64,000 bases of DNA from Zhihengliuella salsuginis (lineage in GTDB: Bacteria; Actinomycetota; Actinomycetes; Actinomycetales; Micrococcaceae), in NCBI RefSeq assembly GCF_014651715.1, contig NZ_BMXK01000003.1, positions 229,250-293,249 on the forward strand, written 5' to 3'. This document shows positions 33,183 to 41,253 of this stretch, one piece after another. Both the position numbers and the translations under genes were made by a program. How positions within the stretch are numbered: the first letter of the stretch is position 1; each line of letters starts with the position of its first letter. The notes beneath the pieces are model-generated. The model saw nothing but the letters and a program-made list of their open reading frames with translations. It searched no databases and was not told where the DNA came from.

Positions 33183-33674
33183 ATGGCAGAACAGAGCGTT
33201 GACACCGACCTGTGGGCGATCGCCGCGCAGGTGACCGACCCCGAGATCCCGGTGCTCTCGATCGAGGACCTGGGCATCCTGCGCGACGTGAGACGCGAGG
33301 GCGACGACGCCGTCGTCGTCACCATCACGCCCACCTACTCGGGCTGCCCCGCGATGGGCACCATCCAGGTGGACCTCGAGAACGCGTTCGCGAAGCACGG
33401 CGTCCAGGTGCGCGTAGAGCTCGTACTCACGCCCGCTTGGAGCACGGACTGGATGACCGAATCGGGCAAGGCCAAGCTCGAGGCGTACGGCATCGCCCCG
33501 CCCACCGGTACCGGCCACAAGGGCCGCGTCACCGTGGGGATGACCGTGAAGTGCCCGCACTGCCATTCGCTCGACACCAAGGAACTCTCCCGCTTCGGCT
33601 CGACCTCCTGCAAGGCGCTGTACCAGTGCCGGGAGTGTTTGGAGCCCTTCGACTACTTCAAGGTTCTGTCATGA
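33183..33674 (+). CDS. paaD: PaaD, iron-sulfur maturation factor of the epoxidase
   Basis: A 163-residue protein with an N-terminal MIP18/DUF59 domain (VTDPEIPVLSIEDLGILRDV, TYSGCPAMGTIQVDLE) and a C-terminal four-cysteine zinc-ribbon-like part (CPHCHSLDTKELSRF, then C and CRECLEPFDYFK). PaaD is required for a functional PaaABCE complex, probably in Fe-S assembly. Length equals the family norm. Its stop overlaps the paaE ATG by four bases. Confidence 0.95.
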   Translation: MAEQSVDTDLWAIAAQVTDPEIPVLSIEDLGILRDVRREGDDAVVVTITPTYSGCPAMGTIQVDLENAFAKHGVQVRVELVLTPAWSTDWMTESGKAKLEAYGIAPPTGTGHKGRVTVGMTVKCPHCHSLDTKELSRFGSTSCKALYQCRECLEPFDYFKVLS

Positions 33675-34828
33675 CTGAGACTGCAACAAGCCGCCGCCGC
33701 GCGGCGTTCCACACGCTCGACGTCGCCGAGGTGCGCCGGCTGACCGCGGACGCCATCGAGGTGACGTTCGCGGTGCCGGAGGCGCTCGAGGGCGAGTTCG
33801 ACTACCTGCCCGGGCAGTACGTGGCCTTGCGCAAGGAGCTGCCGGATGCCGAGGGCAAGGTGCAGGAGATCCGCCGCAGCTACTCGATCTGCGCCGAGCC
33901 GACGCCCGGGGAGATCCGCGTGGCCATCAAGCGGGACCTCGGCGGGATCTTCTCCACGTGGGCGAACGAGGAGCTCGCCGCCGGCGCGAAGATCGACGTG
34001 ATGAGCCCGACCGGCGCGTTCATCTCGAAGCACCAGATGACCGGGCTGAATCATCCCGAGCTGATCGACACCGACACCGAGGACACCTTCGTGGCCGTCG
34101 CCGCCGGCTCCGGCATCACCCCGGTGCTGGCGATCGCCCGGACCGTGCTCGCGGCGAACGAGAACACGCGGTTCGACCTGATCTACGCGAACCGGGCCGC
34201 CATGGACGTGATGTTCCTCGAGGAGCTCGCGGACCTGAAGGACCGGTACCCGTCGCGGTTCGCGCTGCACCACGTGCTCTCCCGCGAGCAGCGCATCTCG
34301 CCGCTGCTCTCCGGCCGGATTGATGCCGAGAAGCTGACCGCGCTGCTGGAGAACGTGATCCGCACGGACCAGGTCGACGAGTGGTTCCTGTGCGGGCCGT
34401 TCGAGCTGGTGCAGCTCGTCCGCGACACCCTGACCGGCAAGGACGTCGACCCGGAGCGCGTGCGGTTCGAGCTGTTCACCACGGGCAAGCCGACCCGGCC
34501 GGAGGGCCACGTGGGCCGCCCGGTCCAGGCGGACGACGACGGCGACAACTTCGAGATCGAGTTCCGTCTCGACGGCCTCTCGGGCGAGGTCAAGTCGCCC
34601 GTCGCGGCGAACGAGACCATCCTCAACGCGGCCCTGCGCGTCCGCCCCGACGTCCCGTTCGCGTGCGCCGGCGGCGTCTGCGGCACGTGCCGCGCCAAGA
34701 TCACCGGCGGCGACGTCAAGATGGCGGAGAACTACGCGCTGGAGGAGGACGAGGTCGACTCCGGCTACATCCTCACCTGCCAGAGCCGCCCGACGACGGA
34801 CCGCGTCAGCGTCGACTTCGACGCCTGA
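33671..34828 (+). CDS. paaE: Phenylacetyl-CoA epoxidase reductase PaaE
   Basis: A 385-residue flavin/iron-sulfur reductase that passes electrons from NADPH to PaaA. An FAD domain (PGQYVALR, RRSYSICAEP), a NAD(P) domain (GSGITPVLAIARTVL, EWFLCGPFELVQ) and a C-terminal plant-type [2Fe-2S] ferredoxin (PFACAGGVCGTCRAKI with the fourth Cys in YILTCQSRP) appear in order. The ATG 33671 overlaps the paaD stop; the long upstream frame is antisense to nothing known and is discarded. The last gene of the coupled paaABCDE unit, 90 bases before the enoyl-CoA hydratase. Confidence 0.96.
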   Translation: MTETATSRRRAAFHTLDVAEVRRLTADAIEVTFAVPEALEGEFDYLPGQYVALRKELPDAEGKVQEIRRSYSICAEPTPGEIRVAIKRDLGGIFSTWANEELAAGAKIDVMSPTGAFISKHQMTGLNHPELIDTDTEDTFVAVAAGSGITPVLAIARTVLAANENTRFDLIYANRAAMDVMFLEELADLKDRYPSRFALHHVLSREQRISPLLSGRIDAEKLTALLENVIRTDQVDEWFLCGPFELVQLVRDTLTGKDVDPERVRFELFTTGKPTRPEGHVGRPVQADDDGDNFEIEFRLDGLSGEVKSPVAANETILNAALRVRPDVPFACAGGVCGTCRAKITGGDVKMAENYALEEDEVDSGYILTCQSRPTTDRVSVDFDA

Positions 34829-34918
34829 CCCGGCCCCGGCACGGCACCCGCCGTCGTCGTCCACTATCGCCCGACTCAACCTCCCGGCCCGCACCCACCC
34901 GCAACCACTGGAGCCATC

Positions 34919-35701
34919 GTGATCGATCTGAACATCGCGGACGGCATCGCGACCGTCACGCTGAACGCACCCGAGAAGATGAACGCCCTGGACGTCTCGG
35001 CTCTCGCCGAGCTGTCGCAGGCGTACGACGACGCCGCGGCGGCCGCCGAGCGCGGCGAGGTCAGGGCGCTGCTGCTCAAGGGGGAGGGGCGCGGCTTCTG
35101 CGCGGGCCGGGACATCTCCGGCGTCGTCCCGGCCGATGACGACGTCATCGGGTATCTGGGCGGCACCGTGCAGCCGGTGCTGGAGAAAATGGCGGCGTTC
35201 CCTGCGCCGACGTTCGCGGCCGTGCAGGGAGCGTGCCTCGGCGTCGGGCTCGGCCTGGCGATCGCGACCGACGTCGTATATGTCGCCGACAGCGCCAAGA
35301 TCGGCTCGCCGTTCGCGAATCTCGGCGCGACGCTCGACTCGGGCGGGCACTGGCTGTTCACCGAGCGCCTGGGCGCGCACCGGACGCTGGATCTCATCTA
35401 CACGGCGGAGCTGATGAGCGGCGAGCAGGCCGTGGCGCAGGGGCTGTTCAGCCGGTCCTTCGCCGCGGACGAGCTGTTCGAGCGCACCGACGAGATCGTC
35501 GCCCGCGTCGCGTCCGGGGCCACCGGCGCGTTCCGGGCCTCGAAAGAGCTGGTGGCGCAGATCCGCGACCAGCGTCTGGGCCTGTGGGCCTCGATGGCCG
35601 ACGAGAACCAGGCCCAGGCGGATCTCTGCGACACGGAGGACTACGCCGAGGGATTCGCTGCCTTCCAGCAGAAGCGGAAGCCGGAGTTCACGGGCCGTTG
35701 A
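34919..35701 (+). CDS. paaG: Enoyl-CoA hydratase/isomerase, PaaG/PaaF type
   Basis: A 260-residue crotonase. It shows TVTLNAPEKMNALDV, the oxyanion-hole segments GRGFCAGRDISG and AVQGACLGVGLGLAIATDVVY, and GSPFANLGATLDSGGHWLFTERLG. The Asp-containing PDSGG-like segment (TLDSGG) resembles PaaG, which isomerises epoxyphenylacetyl-CoA to oxepin-CoA; a hydratase (PaaF) role cannot be excluded. GTG start without a strong ribosome-binding site. It follows paaE by 90 bases with no terminator, so it is probably part of the paa operon. Confidence 0.85.
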   Translation: MIDLNIADGIATVTLNAPEKMNALDVSALAELSQAYDDAAAAAERGEVRALLLKGEGRGFCAGRDISGVVPADDDVIGYLGGTVQPVLEKMAAFPAPTFAAVQGACLGVGLGLAIATDVVYVADSAKIGSPFANLGATLDSGGHWLFTERLGAHRTLDLIYTAELMSGEQAVAQGLFSRSFAADELFERTDEIVARVASGATGAFRASKELVAQIRDQRLGLWASMADENQAQADLCDTEDYAEGFAAFQQKRKPEFTGR

Positions 35702-36085
35702 CGGGAGGAGTCCCGGTCCGGGGGAGGCCAGGCGGAGGCCGCCCACCTGCGATCCGTGCAGGAGCCACCCGTTGGTGCCGGCGGCCCGGGGCAGGACCTC
35801 CCCTACGGGTTCATGCGGAAGCAGGGGCGTGCGCTTTCCGGTGGCGATGAACTGATGCCAGCGGCGCGAACGAAGCCGGCTTCGTGAGTTGAGGCCCGGT
35901 GCCAGCCAGTCCGGAAGGGGCCGCAGGGAGCTGAGAATCTCCATCTGTTGGCCTTTTTGTAGGTCTCAGAGGGTAGCGTCGAGTCTCGTGAGGACGCTGC
36001 TGCCGGGCGCGTCGATGCGCGGAAACAGTTCGAATCAGGTCTTCTCAGGCATTCCATTGATCGAATCTTCGTTCTATAATTAATT
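35702..36085. other. 384-base region without a supported gene
   Basis: After paaG the sequence falls in GC towards the DUF222-HNH gene. A minus-strand frame begins at ATG 35944 after AAAAGG, but it runs antisense into paaG and has no recognised domain. A 64-codon plus frame (35889-36083) lacks a ribosome-binding site and any similarity. The 3' end contains the TATAAT box annotated separately. Confidence 0.5.
36075..36080 (+). promoter_or_regulatory. -10 box for a probably leaderless DUF222-HNH transcript
   Basis: A perfect TATAAT ends five bases before the ATG at 36086, so transcription should begin at or next to the start codon. There is no ribosome-binding site. No convincing -35 is present at 16-19 bases. 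Confidence 0.6.
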
Positions 36086-37873
36086 ATGGTCCAGACGCAG
36101 AAAATCAGGCTCCGCCTCGGGGATATGATCCTCGCGGCGGAGCCCGCTGCGTCCGGTGACGCGGGCGCCCTCGTCGGCGCCCCGGCCCTCGAAGCAGCGG
36201 TCGCGGCACTGGGCCCTTCGGGGCTGCTGGAATTCGCCGAGCAGCTGCGCCGGTTCGCAGAAGCAGCCGGATTCGAGGCCGCGGCAGCCCTGGAAGACGC
36301 GACCCGGGAGCGCCTCGCCGCCGACCTCGATGAGCTCGGGCGGTCCTCGCCCGGAATGCGGAAGTCGGTGGGCTCGGGCCGCCTCGTCGACGACGCCCCG
36401 TCCGAGGTGGTCGCCCAGGAGATCGCGTCGGTGCGCGGCATCGCCCGGATGACGGCCGCCCGCGAAGCAGGTCGTGCGCGCACGCTCGCGGATGACCTGC
36501 CGGATGTTCTGAACGGGATGGCCGCCGGCGTGGTGGGGCCCGCCCACGCGCGGTCCATGGTGGACCTCGCGGTCAAGATCGAGCCCGAGCGCATCGATGA
36601 GCCCGTCACGGACGATCCGGCCGAGCTCGAGCAGTACGAGCGCCGGGTGGAGGCCAGCCGGCGGGAATGCCGTCGGCGCCGGCAGTCGTTCTGCGGCGAC
36701 CTGCTCGAGCGCTCCCGCGGCAAGACCCCCGGACAGCTCGAGAGGTACGGCAAGCGCCGGATCGAGAAAGAACTCGACGAATCCTTCACCGAACGCCACC
36801 GCCGGGCGAGCGACCGCCGGTTCGTCGCCATCGACGCCGACGAGGACGGCATGTGCTACGTCAACGCCTACATCCCGACCGTCGCCGCCGAGGCCATCGA
36901 CCGCCGATTGGCGGAATTCGCGGCCCTGCAGAAGCACCGGGATGCCGCTGACGGGGATGAAGACGAGCGCACCTCAGCGCAGGTACGCGCGGACGCGTTC
37001 GTCGACATCCTCCTCTCCGGACCCGAAGCGGTGGGTCTGCAGAACGTGAAGCCCGCAGTCACCGTCACCGTGCCTGCGACCGTGTTCCCGGGCCTGAACG
37101 GCCCGAACGGCATGTCTGGCCCGGGCGGCGCCCGGCGGAAAACACCCGAAACGGGCGGAAGCGAAGGAATCACCGCCGGCGAAGGTGAAGGCTTCACAGC
37201 CGGCCAGGGCGAGGGCTCCATAGTCGGCGAACCGCTCGCGCCTGGTGCAGACCTGCCCGAAGCAGAACGCTTCGGCGCCTTCGGCCTCGGCGAGCTGGAG
37301 GCGATCCTGCCGCAGGCCACCACGTGGACCCGCGTTGTCACGGACCCGTGGACCGGTGCGATCACCGCCTTCGACACGGAGGCCTACTCGCCCACCCGGG
37401 CCATGCGCCGGGCGCTCGCACTGCGCGACAGGACCTGCAGGGTCCCCGGATGCGGACGGCGGGCCACGGCCTGCGAGCCCGACCATGTGATCGAGCGTCA
37501 AGACGGCGGCCCGACATCCCTTGAGAACCTCGTCAGCATCTGCAAACGGTGCCACCGCCTCAAATCGTGGGGACTGCTGGGCTATGACCTCCAACCTGAC
37601 GGGACGCTCATCGTCGACACCTACTGGGGCACGCGGCGAACCACTCTGCCCGACGCACCCTGGGCGGCTTGGCCCCTAGCCCCGCCGTCGCCCAGGACTC
37701 GGGAGGTGGACACCGGCGAGCCCACGGCTCAGCTTTTCATGGTCGAACCCGCCATTAGCTTTGGCGACCCGCCTGACGAGGTCCGGCAACGGGCCGACGA
37801 CGAAGAGTTCCAGAAAATCGTCGCCCGGCTCGAGCGCAGCCTGGCAGCCTTCATGGAACCCTGCCCGTTCTGA
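36086..37873 (+). CDS. DUF222 (13E12-repeat-like) protein with C-terminal HNH nuclease domain
   Basis: A 595-residue protein of a class widespread and multi-copy in actinobacteria. Residues about 35-290 are the helical DUF222 region (GMAAGVVGPAHARSMVDL, YVNAYIPTVAAEAIDRRL). A Gly/Glu/Pro-rich linker about 335-385 (GGSEGITAGEGEGFTAGQ) separates the HNH domain, about 448-490: CRVPGCGRRATACEPDHV, GGPTSLENLVSICKRCHRLKSW, with both zinc Cys pairs and the catalytic His. Biological role is unknown; members are suspected mobile or repetitive-element nucleases. The TATAAT five bases upstream suggests a leaderless mRNA. Confidence 0.87.
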   Translation: MVQTQKIRLRLGDMILAAEPAASGDAGALVGAPALEAAVAALGPSGLLEFAEQLRRFAEAAGFEAAAALEDATRERLAADLDELGRSSPGMRKSVGSGRLVDDAPSEVVAQEIASVRGIARMTAAREAGRARTLADDLPDVLNGMAAGVVGPAHARSMVDLAVKIEPERIDEPVTDDPAELEQYERRVEASRRECRRRRQSFCGDLLERSRGKTPGQLERYGKRRIEKELDESFTERHRRASDRRFVAIDADEDGMCYVNAYIPTVAAEAIDRRLAEFAALQKHRDAADGDEDERTSAQVRADAFVDILLSGPEAVGLQNVKPAVTVTVPATVFPGLNGPNGMSGPGGARRKTPETGGSEGITAGEGEGFTAGQGEGSIVGEPLAPGADLPEAERFGAFGLGELEAILPQATTWTRVVTDPWTGAITAFDTEAYSPTRAMRRALALRDRTCRVPGCGRRATACEPDHVIERQDGGPTSLENLVSICKRCHRLKSWGLLGYDLQPDGTLIVDTYWGTRRTTLPDAPWAAWPLAPPSPRTREVDTGEPTAQLFMVEPAISFGDPPDEVRQRADDEEFQKIVARLERSLAAFMEPCPF

Positions 37874-38140
37874 CCCGGGTCCAGCTGACCGTTCTGGCCA
37901 GGCTCCTCCTCCGCCGGCGCCAGCCCCGTCCGGCCCGCGCCCACCCTGCCCGGTCGGGCGGCCCCGCTCCGGCCCTGCCTGGACCGGCGTCCACCCGGAT
38001 CGGGTCGGGGGAGTAGGGTGCAAGACGCAGGGGGCCGCAGCAGGCCGGAAGCGCACATTGCAGTCCCCGCACAAGGCAACACCCGCGCCATGCGCGAGGC
38101 GGGCCCCAGCGAAGCTGCTCGGCCCGGAAAGGAGCGGAGA

Positions 38141-38662
38141 GTGGACGGGGCCACCATCGACGACCGGAACGTGAACGATCTGAACGCCAGCGACTCGAAA
38201 GACGGCGACTCGAACGTCAGCGACCCGAACGTGAACGAACTGACCGTGGGGCAACTCGCCGATCGAAGCGGGCTGGCCGTCTCCGCGCTGCACTTCTACG
38301 AGCGCAGGGGCCTGATCCACAGCCGCCGGACCTCCGGCAACCAGCGGCGCTACCCGCGGTCCATCCTCCGCCGCGTCGCCGTCATCCGGGCCGCCCAGCG
38401 GGCCGGAATCCCGTTGAGCACCGTCGCCGACGCACTCGCCCAGCTGCCCCGCGGCGGCGTCCCCAGCCGCGCCGACTGGCAGCGCATGTCGCAGGCCTGG
38501 CGGGACGAGATCGAGGACCGGATCGTCCGCCTCGAGCACTTGCGAGACCGGCTCGACGGCTGCATCGGCTGCGGCTGCCTGTCGCTGACGAGCTGCACCA
38601 TGGCGAACCCCCGCGACCGGCTCGGCGAACAGGGGCCGGGCGCACCAGCGCTGGATGTCTAG
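38141..38662 (+). CDS. soxR: Redox-sensing MerR-family regulator SoxR
   Basis: A 173-residue SoxR with MerR HTH (ELTVGQLADRSGLAVSALHFYERRGLI), dimer helix, and the [2Fe-2S] cysteine cluster CIGCGCLSLTSC. Oxidation by redox-active compounds switches it to activator. GTG 38141 is preferred: AAAGGAG is six bases upstream. The first 32 residues are an unusual Asn/Asp/Ser-rich extension with repeated NVND/NVSD units. The C-terminus PGAPALDV ends within a 36-base tandem repeat. A SoxR box precedes the flavin reductase downstream. Confidence 0.93.
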   Translation: MDGATIDDRNVNDLNASDSKDGDSNVSDPNVNELTVGQLADRSGLAVSALHFYERRGLIHSRRTSGNQRRYPRSILRRVAVIRAAQRAGIPLSTVADALAQLPRGGVPSRADWQRMSQAWRDEIEDRIVRLEHLRDRLDGCIGCGCLSLTSCTMANPRDRLGEQGPGAPALDV

Positions 38663-38742
38663 CCGGTCAGGCCGGGCGCACCAGCGCTGGACGTGTATCC
38701 GGTGGGACCCGAGGGCGCCACCGCTCTACGTCCAACCGGGCA
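38634..38742 (+). repeat. 36-base tandem repeat across the soxR stop codon
   Basis: Unit 1 (38634-38669) and unit 2 (38670-38705) begin with the same 22 bases and differ at six of the remaining 14. A degenerate third unit runs to about 38742. In the soxR frame each unit reads about R-PGAPALDV-x-PV; the TAG stop in unit 1 is TAT in unit 2. Confidence 0.8.
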
Positions 38743-38779
38743 GCGGAGTGTGCTTCGCCTCACATCCACGTCCCGCGCC

Positions 38780-38810
38780 TTGACCTCAACTGTGGTTGAG
38801 GTTTTAGCGT
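38780..38810 (+). promoter_or_regulatory. SoxR box in a MerR-type 19-base-spacer promoter
   Basis: ACCTCAAC-TGTG-GTTGAGGT (38783-38802) matches the SoxR operator form CCTCAA-n6-TTGAGG. It lies between TTGACC (-35, 38780-38785) and TAGCGT (-10, 38805-38810), a 19-base spacer typical of MerR-activated promoters. It drives the flavin reductase gene at 38860. Confidence 0.85.
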
Positions 38811-38859
38811 CGGGGGTATCCGAACAACACTTCGGACGCCGACCAACGAAGGTATGTGA

Positions 38860-39423
38860 ATGACCGCACCGACCGAATCCGCAGCAGGCTCGACGGCGGA
38901 AGGCGCCGAGCCCCAGCACCCTCTGCATGTGACCAACGAGCTCTTCCGGGTCGCCTTCCGCCACCATCCGGCCGGGGTCGCCATCGTGACGGCGGCGGAC
39001 CCCGAGCCGGTCGGCATCACGGCCTCGTCGGTGGCGTCGGTCTCCGCGGACCCTCCCGCGCTCTCGTTCTCCGTGTCCGGCGGGCACTCGGCCGGACGGG
39101 TGGCCGCGGCGGACACCGTCGTCGTGCACCTGATGGATGCGGCGCACATCGACACGGTCAAGGCTTACGCGACCCCGGGCACCGAGCGCTTCGCCGATGG
39201 CACCTGGGAGCCGGCCGCGACCGGCGAGCCCGTGCTCAAGGACGCCCCCTGGGCGTTGCGCTGCCGGGTGATCGAACGGGTGCCGGTCGGCAGCTCGATC
39301 CTCGTCGCGGCCGAGGTCCTGGAGATCCTCCGCGGCGAGCACAGCGAGCCGATGGTCTATCACAACAGAGCCTTCCACCGACTCACCGAGACGTCATTGA
39401 TTCAGTCTCGGGACGAGGTCTGA
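38860..39423 (+). CDS. Flavin reductase (FMN-binding split-barrel family), SoxR-regulated
   Basis: A 187-residue flavin reductase-like protein (FRHHPAGVAIVTAADPEPVGITASSVASVSADPPALSFSV is the family signature, with the GxTxSSxxSVSxxPP pattern). It reduces FMN or FAD with NAD(P)H. RBS GAAGG seven bases before the ATG. A SoxR box lies 58 bases upstream, so expression should rise under redox-cycling stress; this pairing with soxR upstream and superoxide dismutase downstream forms a small oxidative-stress block. Confidence 0.9.
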   Translation: MTAPTESAAGSTAEGAEPQHPLHVTNELFRVAFRHHPAGVAIVTAADPEPVGITASSVASVSADPPALSFSVSGGHSAGRVAAADTVVVHLMDAAHIDTVKAYATPGTERFADGTWEPAATGEPVLKDAPWALRCRVIERVPVGSSILVAAEVLEILRGEHSEPMVYHNRAFHRLTETSLIQSRDEV

Positions 39424-39578
39424 CTAGGCTGATATTCAAGGTCTGAAGGTACATTCAGAACGACGGCGCCGGCGCACCCGGCGCTTTCACCCAAAGTTGT
39501 GGGCGGGTCGCCCGGGCAAGCCGGGTCCCGCCACGCCGCGGGCGCAGAAGCGGCCGCGGATCGACGAAAGGAACGGGC

Positions 39579-40208
39579 ATGACCGAGAAGTACACTCTCC
39601 CCGAGCTGAACTACGATTACGCGGCGCTGGAGCCGAGCATCTCCGCTCGGATCATGGAGCTGCACCACTCGAAGCACCACGCGACGTACGTCGCCGGTGC
39701 CAACACTGCACTGGAGCAGCTGGCCGAGGCACGTGAGAAGGGCGAGTTCGGTGCGATTCCGAAGCTCTCCAAGGATCTGGCGTTCCACCTGGGCGGCCAC
39801 ACGAACCACTCGATCTTCTGGCAGAACCTCTCGCCCGAGGGCGGGGACAAGCCGGAGGGCGAGCTGGCGGCCGCGATCGACGACGCGTTCGGCTCGTTCG
39901 ACGCGTTCCGGGGCCACTTCACCGCTGCTGCGATGAGCCTGCAGGGTTCGGGTTGGGCGCTGCTGTCGTTCGAGGGCCTGGGCGGGAACCTGGTGATCGA
40001 GCAGCTCTACGATCAGCAGGGCAATGTGCCGGTGGCGTCGACGCCGCTGCTGATGCTGGACATGTGGGAGCACGCGTTCTACCTGGATTACGTGAACGTG
40101 AAGGCCGACTACGTGAAGGCGTTCTGGAACATCGTGAACTGGTCCGATGTGTCCAAGCGGTTCGAGGCGGCCCGTGCCGGCGCCAAGGGCCTGATCACCC
40201 CGGCCTAG
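39579..40208 (+). CDS. sodA: Superoxide dismutase, Mn/Fe type
   Basis: A 209-residue cytosolic superoxide dismutase. All four metal ligands are visible: His in [13 protein letters not shown], His in [15 protein letters not shown], and Asp/His in [22 protein letters not shown] near residue 135-145 fits the Mn-type rather than Fe-type group, though metal choice is not certain. AAGGAAC lies 6-10 bases before the ATG. The gene is 155 bases after the flavin reductase and is followed by a strong terminator. Confidence 0.97.
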   Translation: MTEKYTLPELNYDYAALEPSISARIMELHHSKHHATYVAGANTALEQLAEAREKGEFGAIPKLSKDLAFHLGGHTNHSIFWQNLSPEGGDKPEGELAAAIDDAFGSFDAFRGHFTAAAMSLQGSGWALLSFEGLGGNLVIEQLYDQQGNVPVASTPLLMLDMWEHAFYLDYVNVKADYVKAFWNIVNWSDVSKRFEAARAGAKGLITPA

Positions 40209-40265
40209 GGGGTCGGTGGTTGTTCTCCTGCCGGCGGGTTCGTGCCGGTGGCGGGGGAGTTGTGG

Positions 40266-40309
40266 AGGGCGGTCGCGTCCCGGGGAACATGCCGGGACGC
40301 GACCGCCCT
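40266..40309 (+). terminator. Intrinsic terminator after sodA
   Basis: 18-base perfect arms (40266-40283 and 40292-40309) followed by TTCCGTTCTTC, 58 bases after the sodA stop. The rest of the 337-base gap to the convergent Lrp gene shows no gene or clear motif. Confidence 0.87.
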
Positions 40310-40545
40310 TTCCGTTCTTCAACGGGACGGAAGGGTGATTTCGGGGGTGAAATACGGGGCTACAGGGGCCGCATGGGCCCGTGCGCCTTCAACTACTTGC
40401 CAGTATCTAGGGAGCGCGTTAAATCGTGCCCCCGCCCGTTTCGGGCCAGGGGATCCGCATGACGGGGCGGGCGAGCCAGCCATACCCCCCTCTGGTTCGG
40501 CTCGTTCCGCCCCGTCGTGTATCCCCCTTCTCCTGCTCCCCGCCT

Positions 40546-40998
40546 CTAGTAGCGGGTGTCGACGTCCTCGAAGACCAGGAACGTCTGCGTGTCCAGCACG
40601 CCCGGCATGCTCTGCAGCTGATCGAAGATGACCTGACGCAACTCGGCGTTGTCGCGCCCGCGGACCAGCAGGATGACGTCGAAGTTCCCGCCCACCAGGC
40701 CGATGTGGTGCACCTGCTTGATGGCGCTGAGGCGTTCGCGCATCTCCCGCCACGAGTGCTGCCGCAGCTTCAGGGTCACGTAGGCCGACGCCGTCAGCCC
40801 CGCCTTCACCGGATCGATCACGGCCGTGTAGCGGGTGATGACCCCCTCGTCCTGGAGGCGGTTGATCCGCGAGTACGCGTGCGCCCGGGAGACGTGCGCC
40901 TTCTGTGCGATGGCCGTGACGGACTGGCGCCCGTCGCGGGAGAGTTCGGCCAGGATGCGCTCGTCCGTGGCGTCGAGGGGGACGGGGTGCGGTTGCAT
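40546..40998 (-). CDS. Lrp/AsnC-family regulator, probable regulator of the bkd operon
   Basis: A 150-residue feast/famine regulator with N-terminal HTH (LDATDERILAELSRDGRQSVTAIAQKAHVSRAHAYSRINRLQDEGVITRYTAVID) and C-terminal RAM domain (VHHIGLVGGNFDVILLVRGRDNAELRQVIFDQL). It is divergent from the branched-chain 2-oxoacid dehydrogenase genes, 255 bases away, as BkdR-type Lrp proteins are. It probably senses a branched-chain amino or oxo acid and activates the operon. The RAM ligand is not predictable. Confidence 0.9.
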   Translation of the reverse strand: MQPHPVPLDATDERILAELSRDGRQSVTAIAQKAHVSRAHAYSRINRLQDEGVITRYTAVIDPVKAGLTASAYVTLKLRQHSWREMRERLSAIKQVHHIGLVGGNFDVILLVRGRDNAELRQVIFDQLQSMPGVLDTQTFLVFEDVDTRY

Positions 40999-41111
40999 GG
41001 CTCTCCTTCGCTGGTTCTCCTTGACGGCGCCGTGAAACGGGCTGCAAGTCGTCTACTCCGTCTCCTGTAACGCCGCTCACGGTGACGATCTGTCTCCAAG
41101 AATACCTTCCC

Positions 41112-41151
41112 TGTATCCAATCTTCTGAACTTGGGCCGGAAACCGGATACA
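41112..41151. promoter_or_regulatory. Paired half-sites likely bound by the Lrp regulator
   Basis: TGTATCC (41112-41118) and its complement GGATACA (41145-41151) are 33 bases apart, about three helical turns. They lie in the Lrp-bkd intergenic region. This spacing suits Lrp octamer wrapping. Confidence 0.5.
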
Positions 41152-41253
41152 AAGTGGTGGCTTGAGCGCATACTTGATCGCAAGAACGCCGTGCGGTGTG
41201 GCCTGCGTCATGCCCGCCGGCTCGATTGCATTCAAGCCAGCGAAGGAGATGAC

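Noticed and set aside
35803..35944. Minus frame from ATG 35944 after AAAAGG
   Set aside because: Runs into the antisense of the enoyl-CoA hydratase with no stop or domain; the ribosome-binding-like AAAAGG is probably chance.
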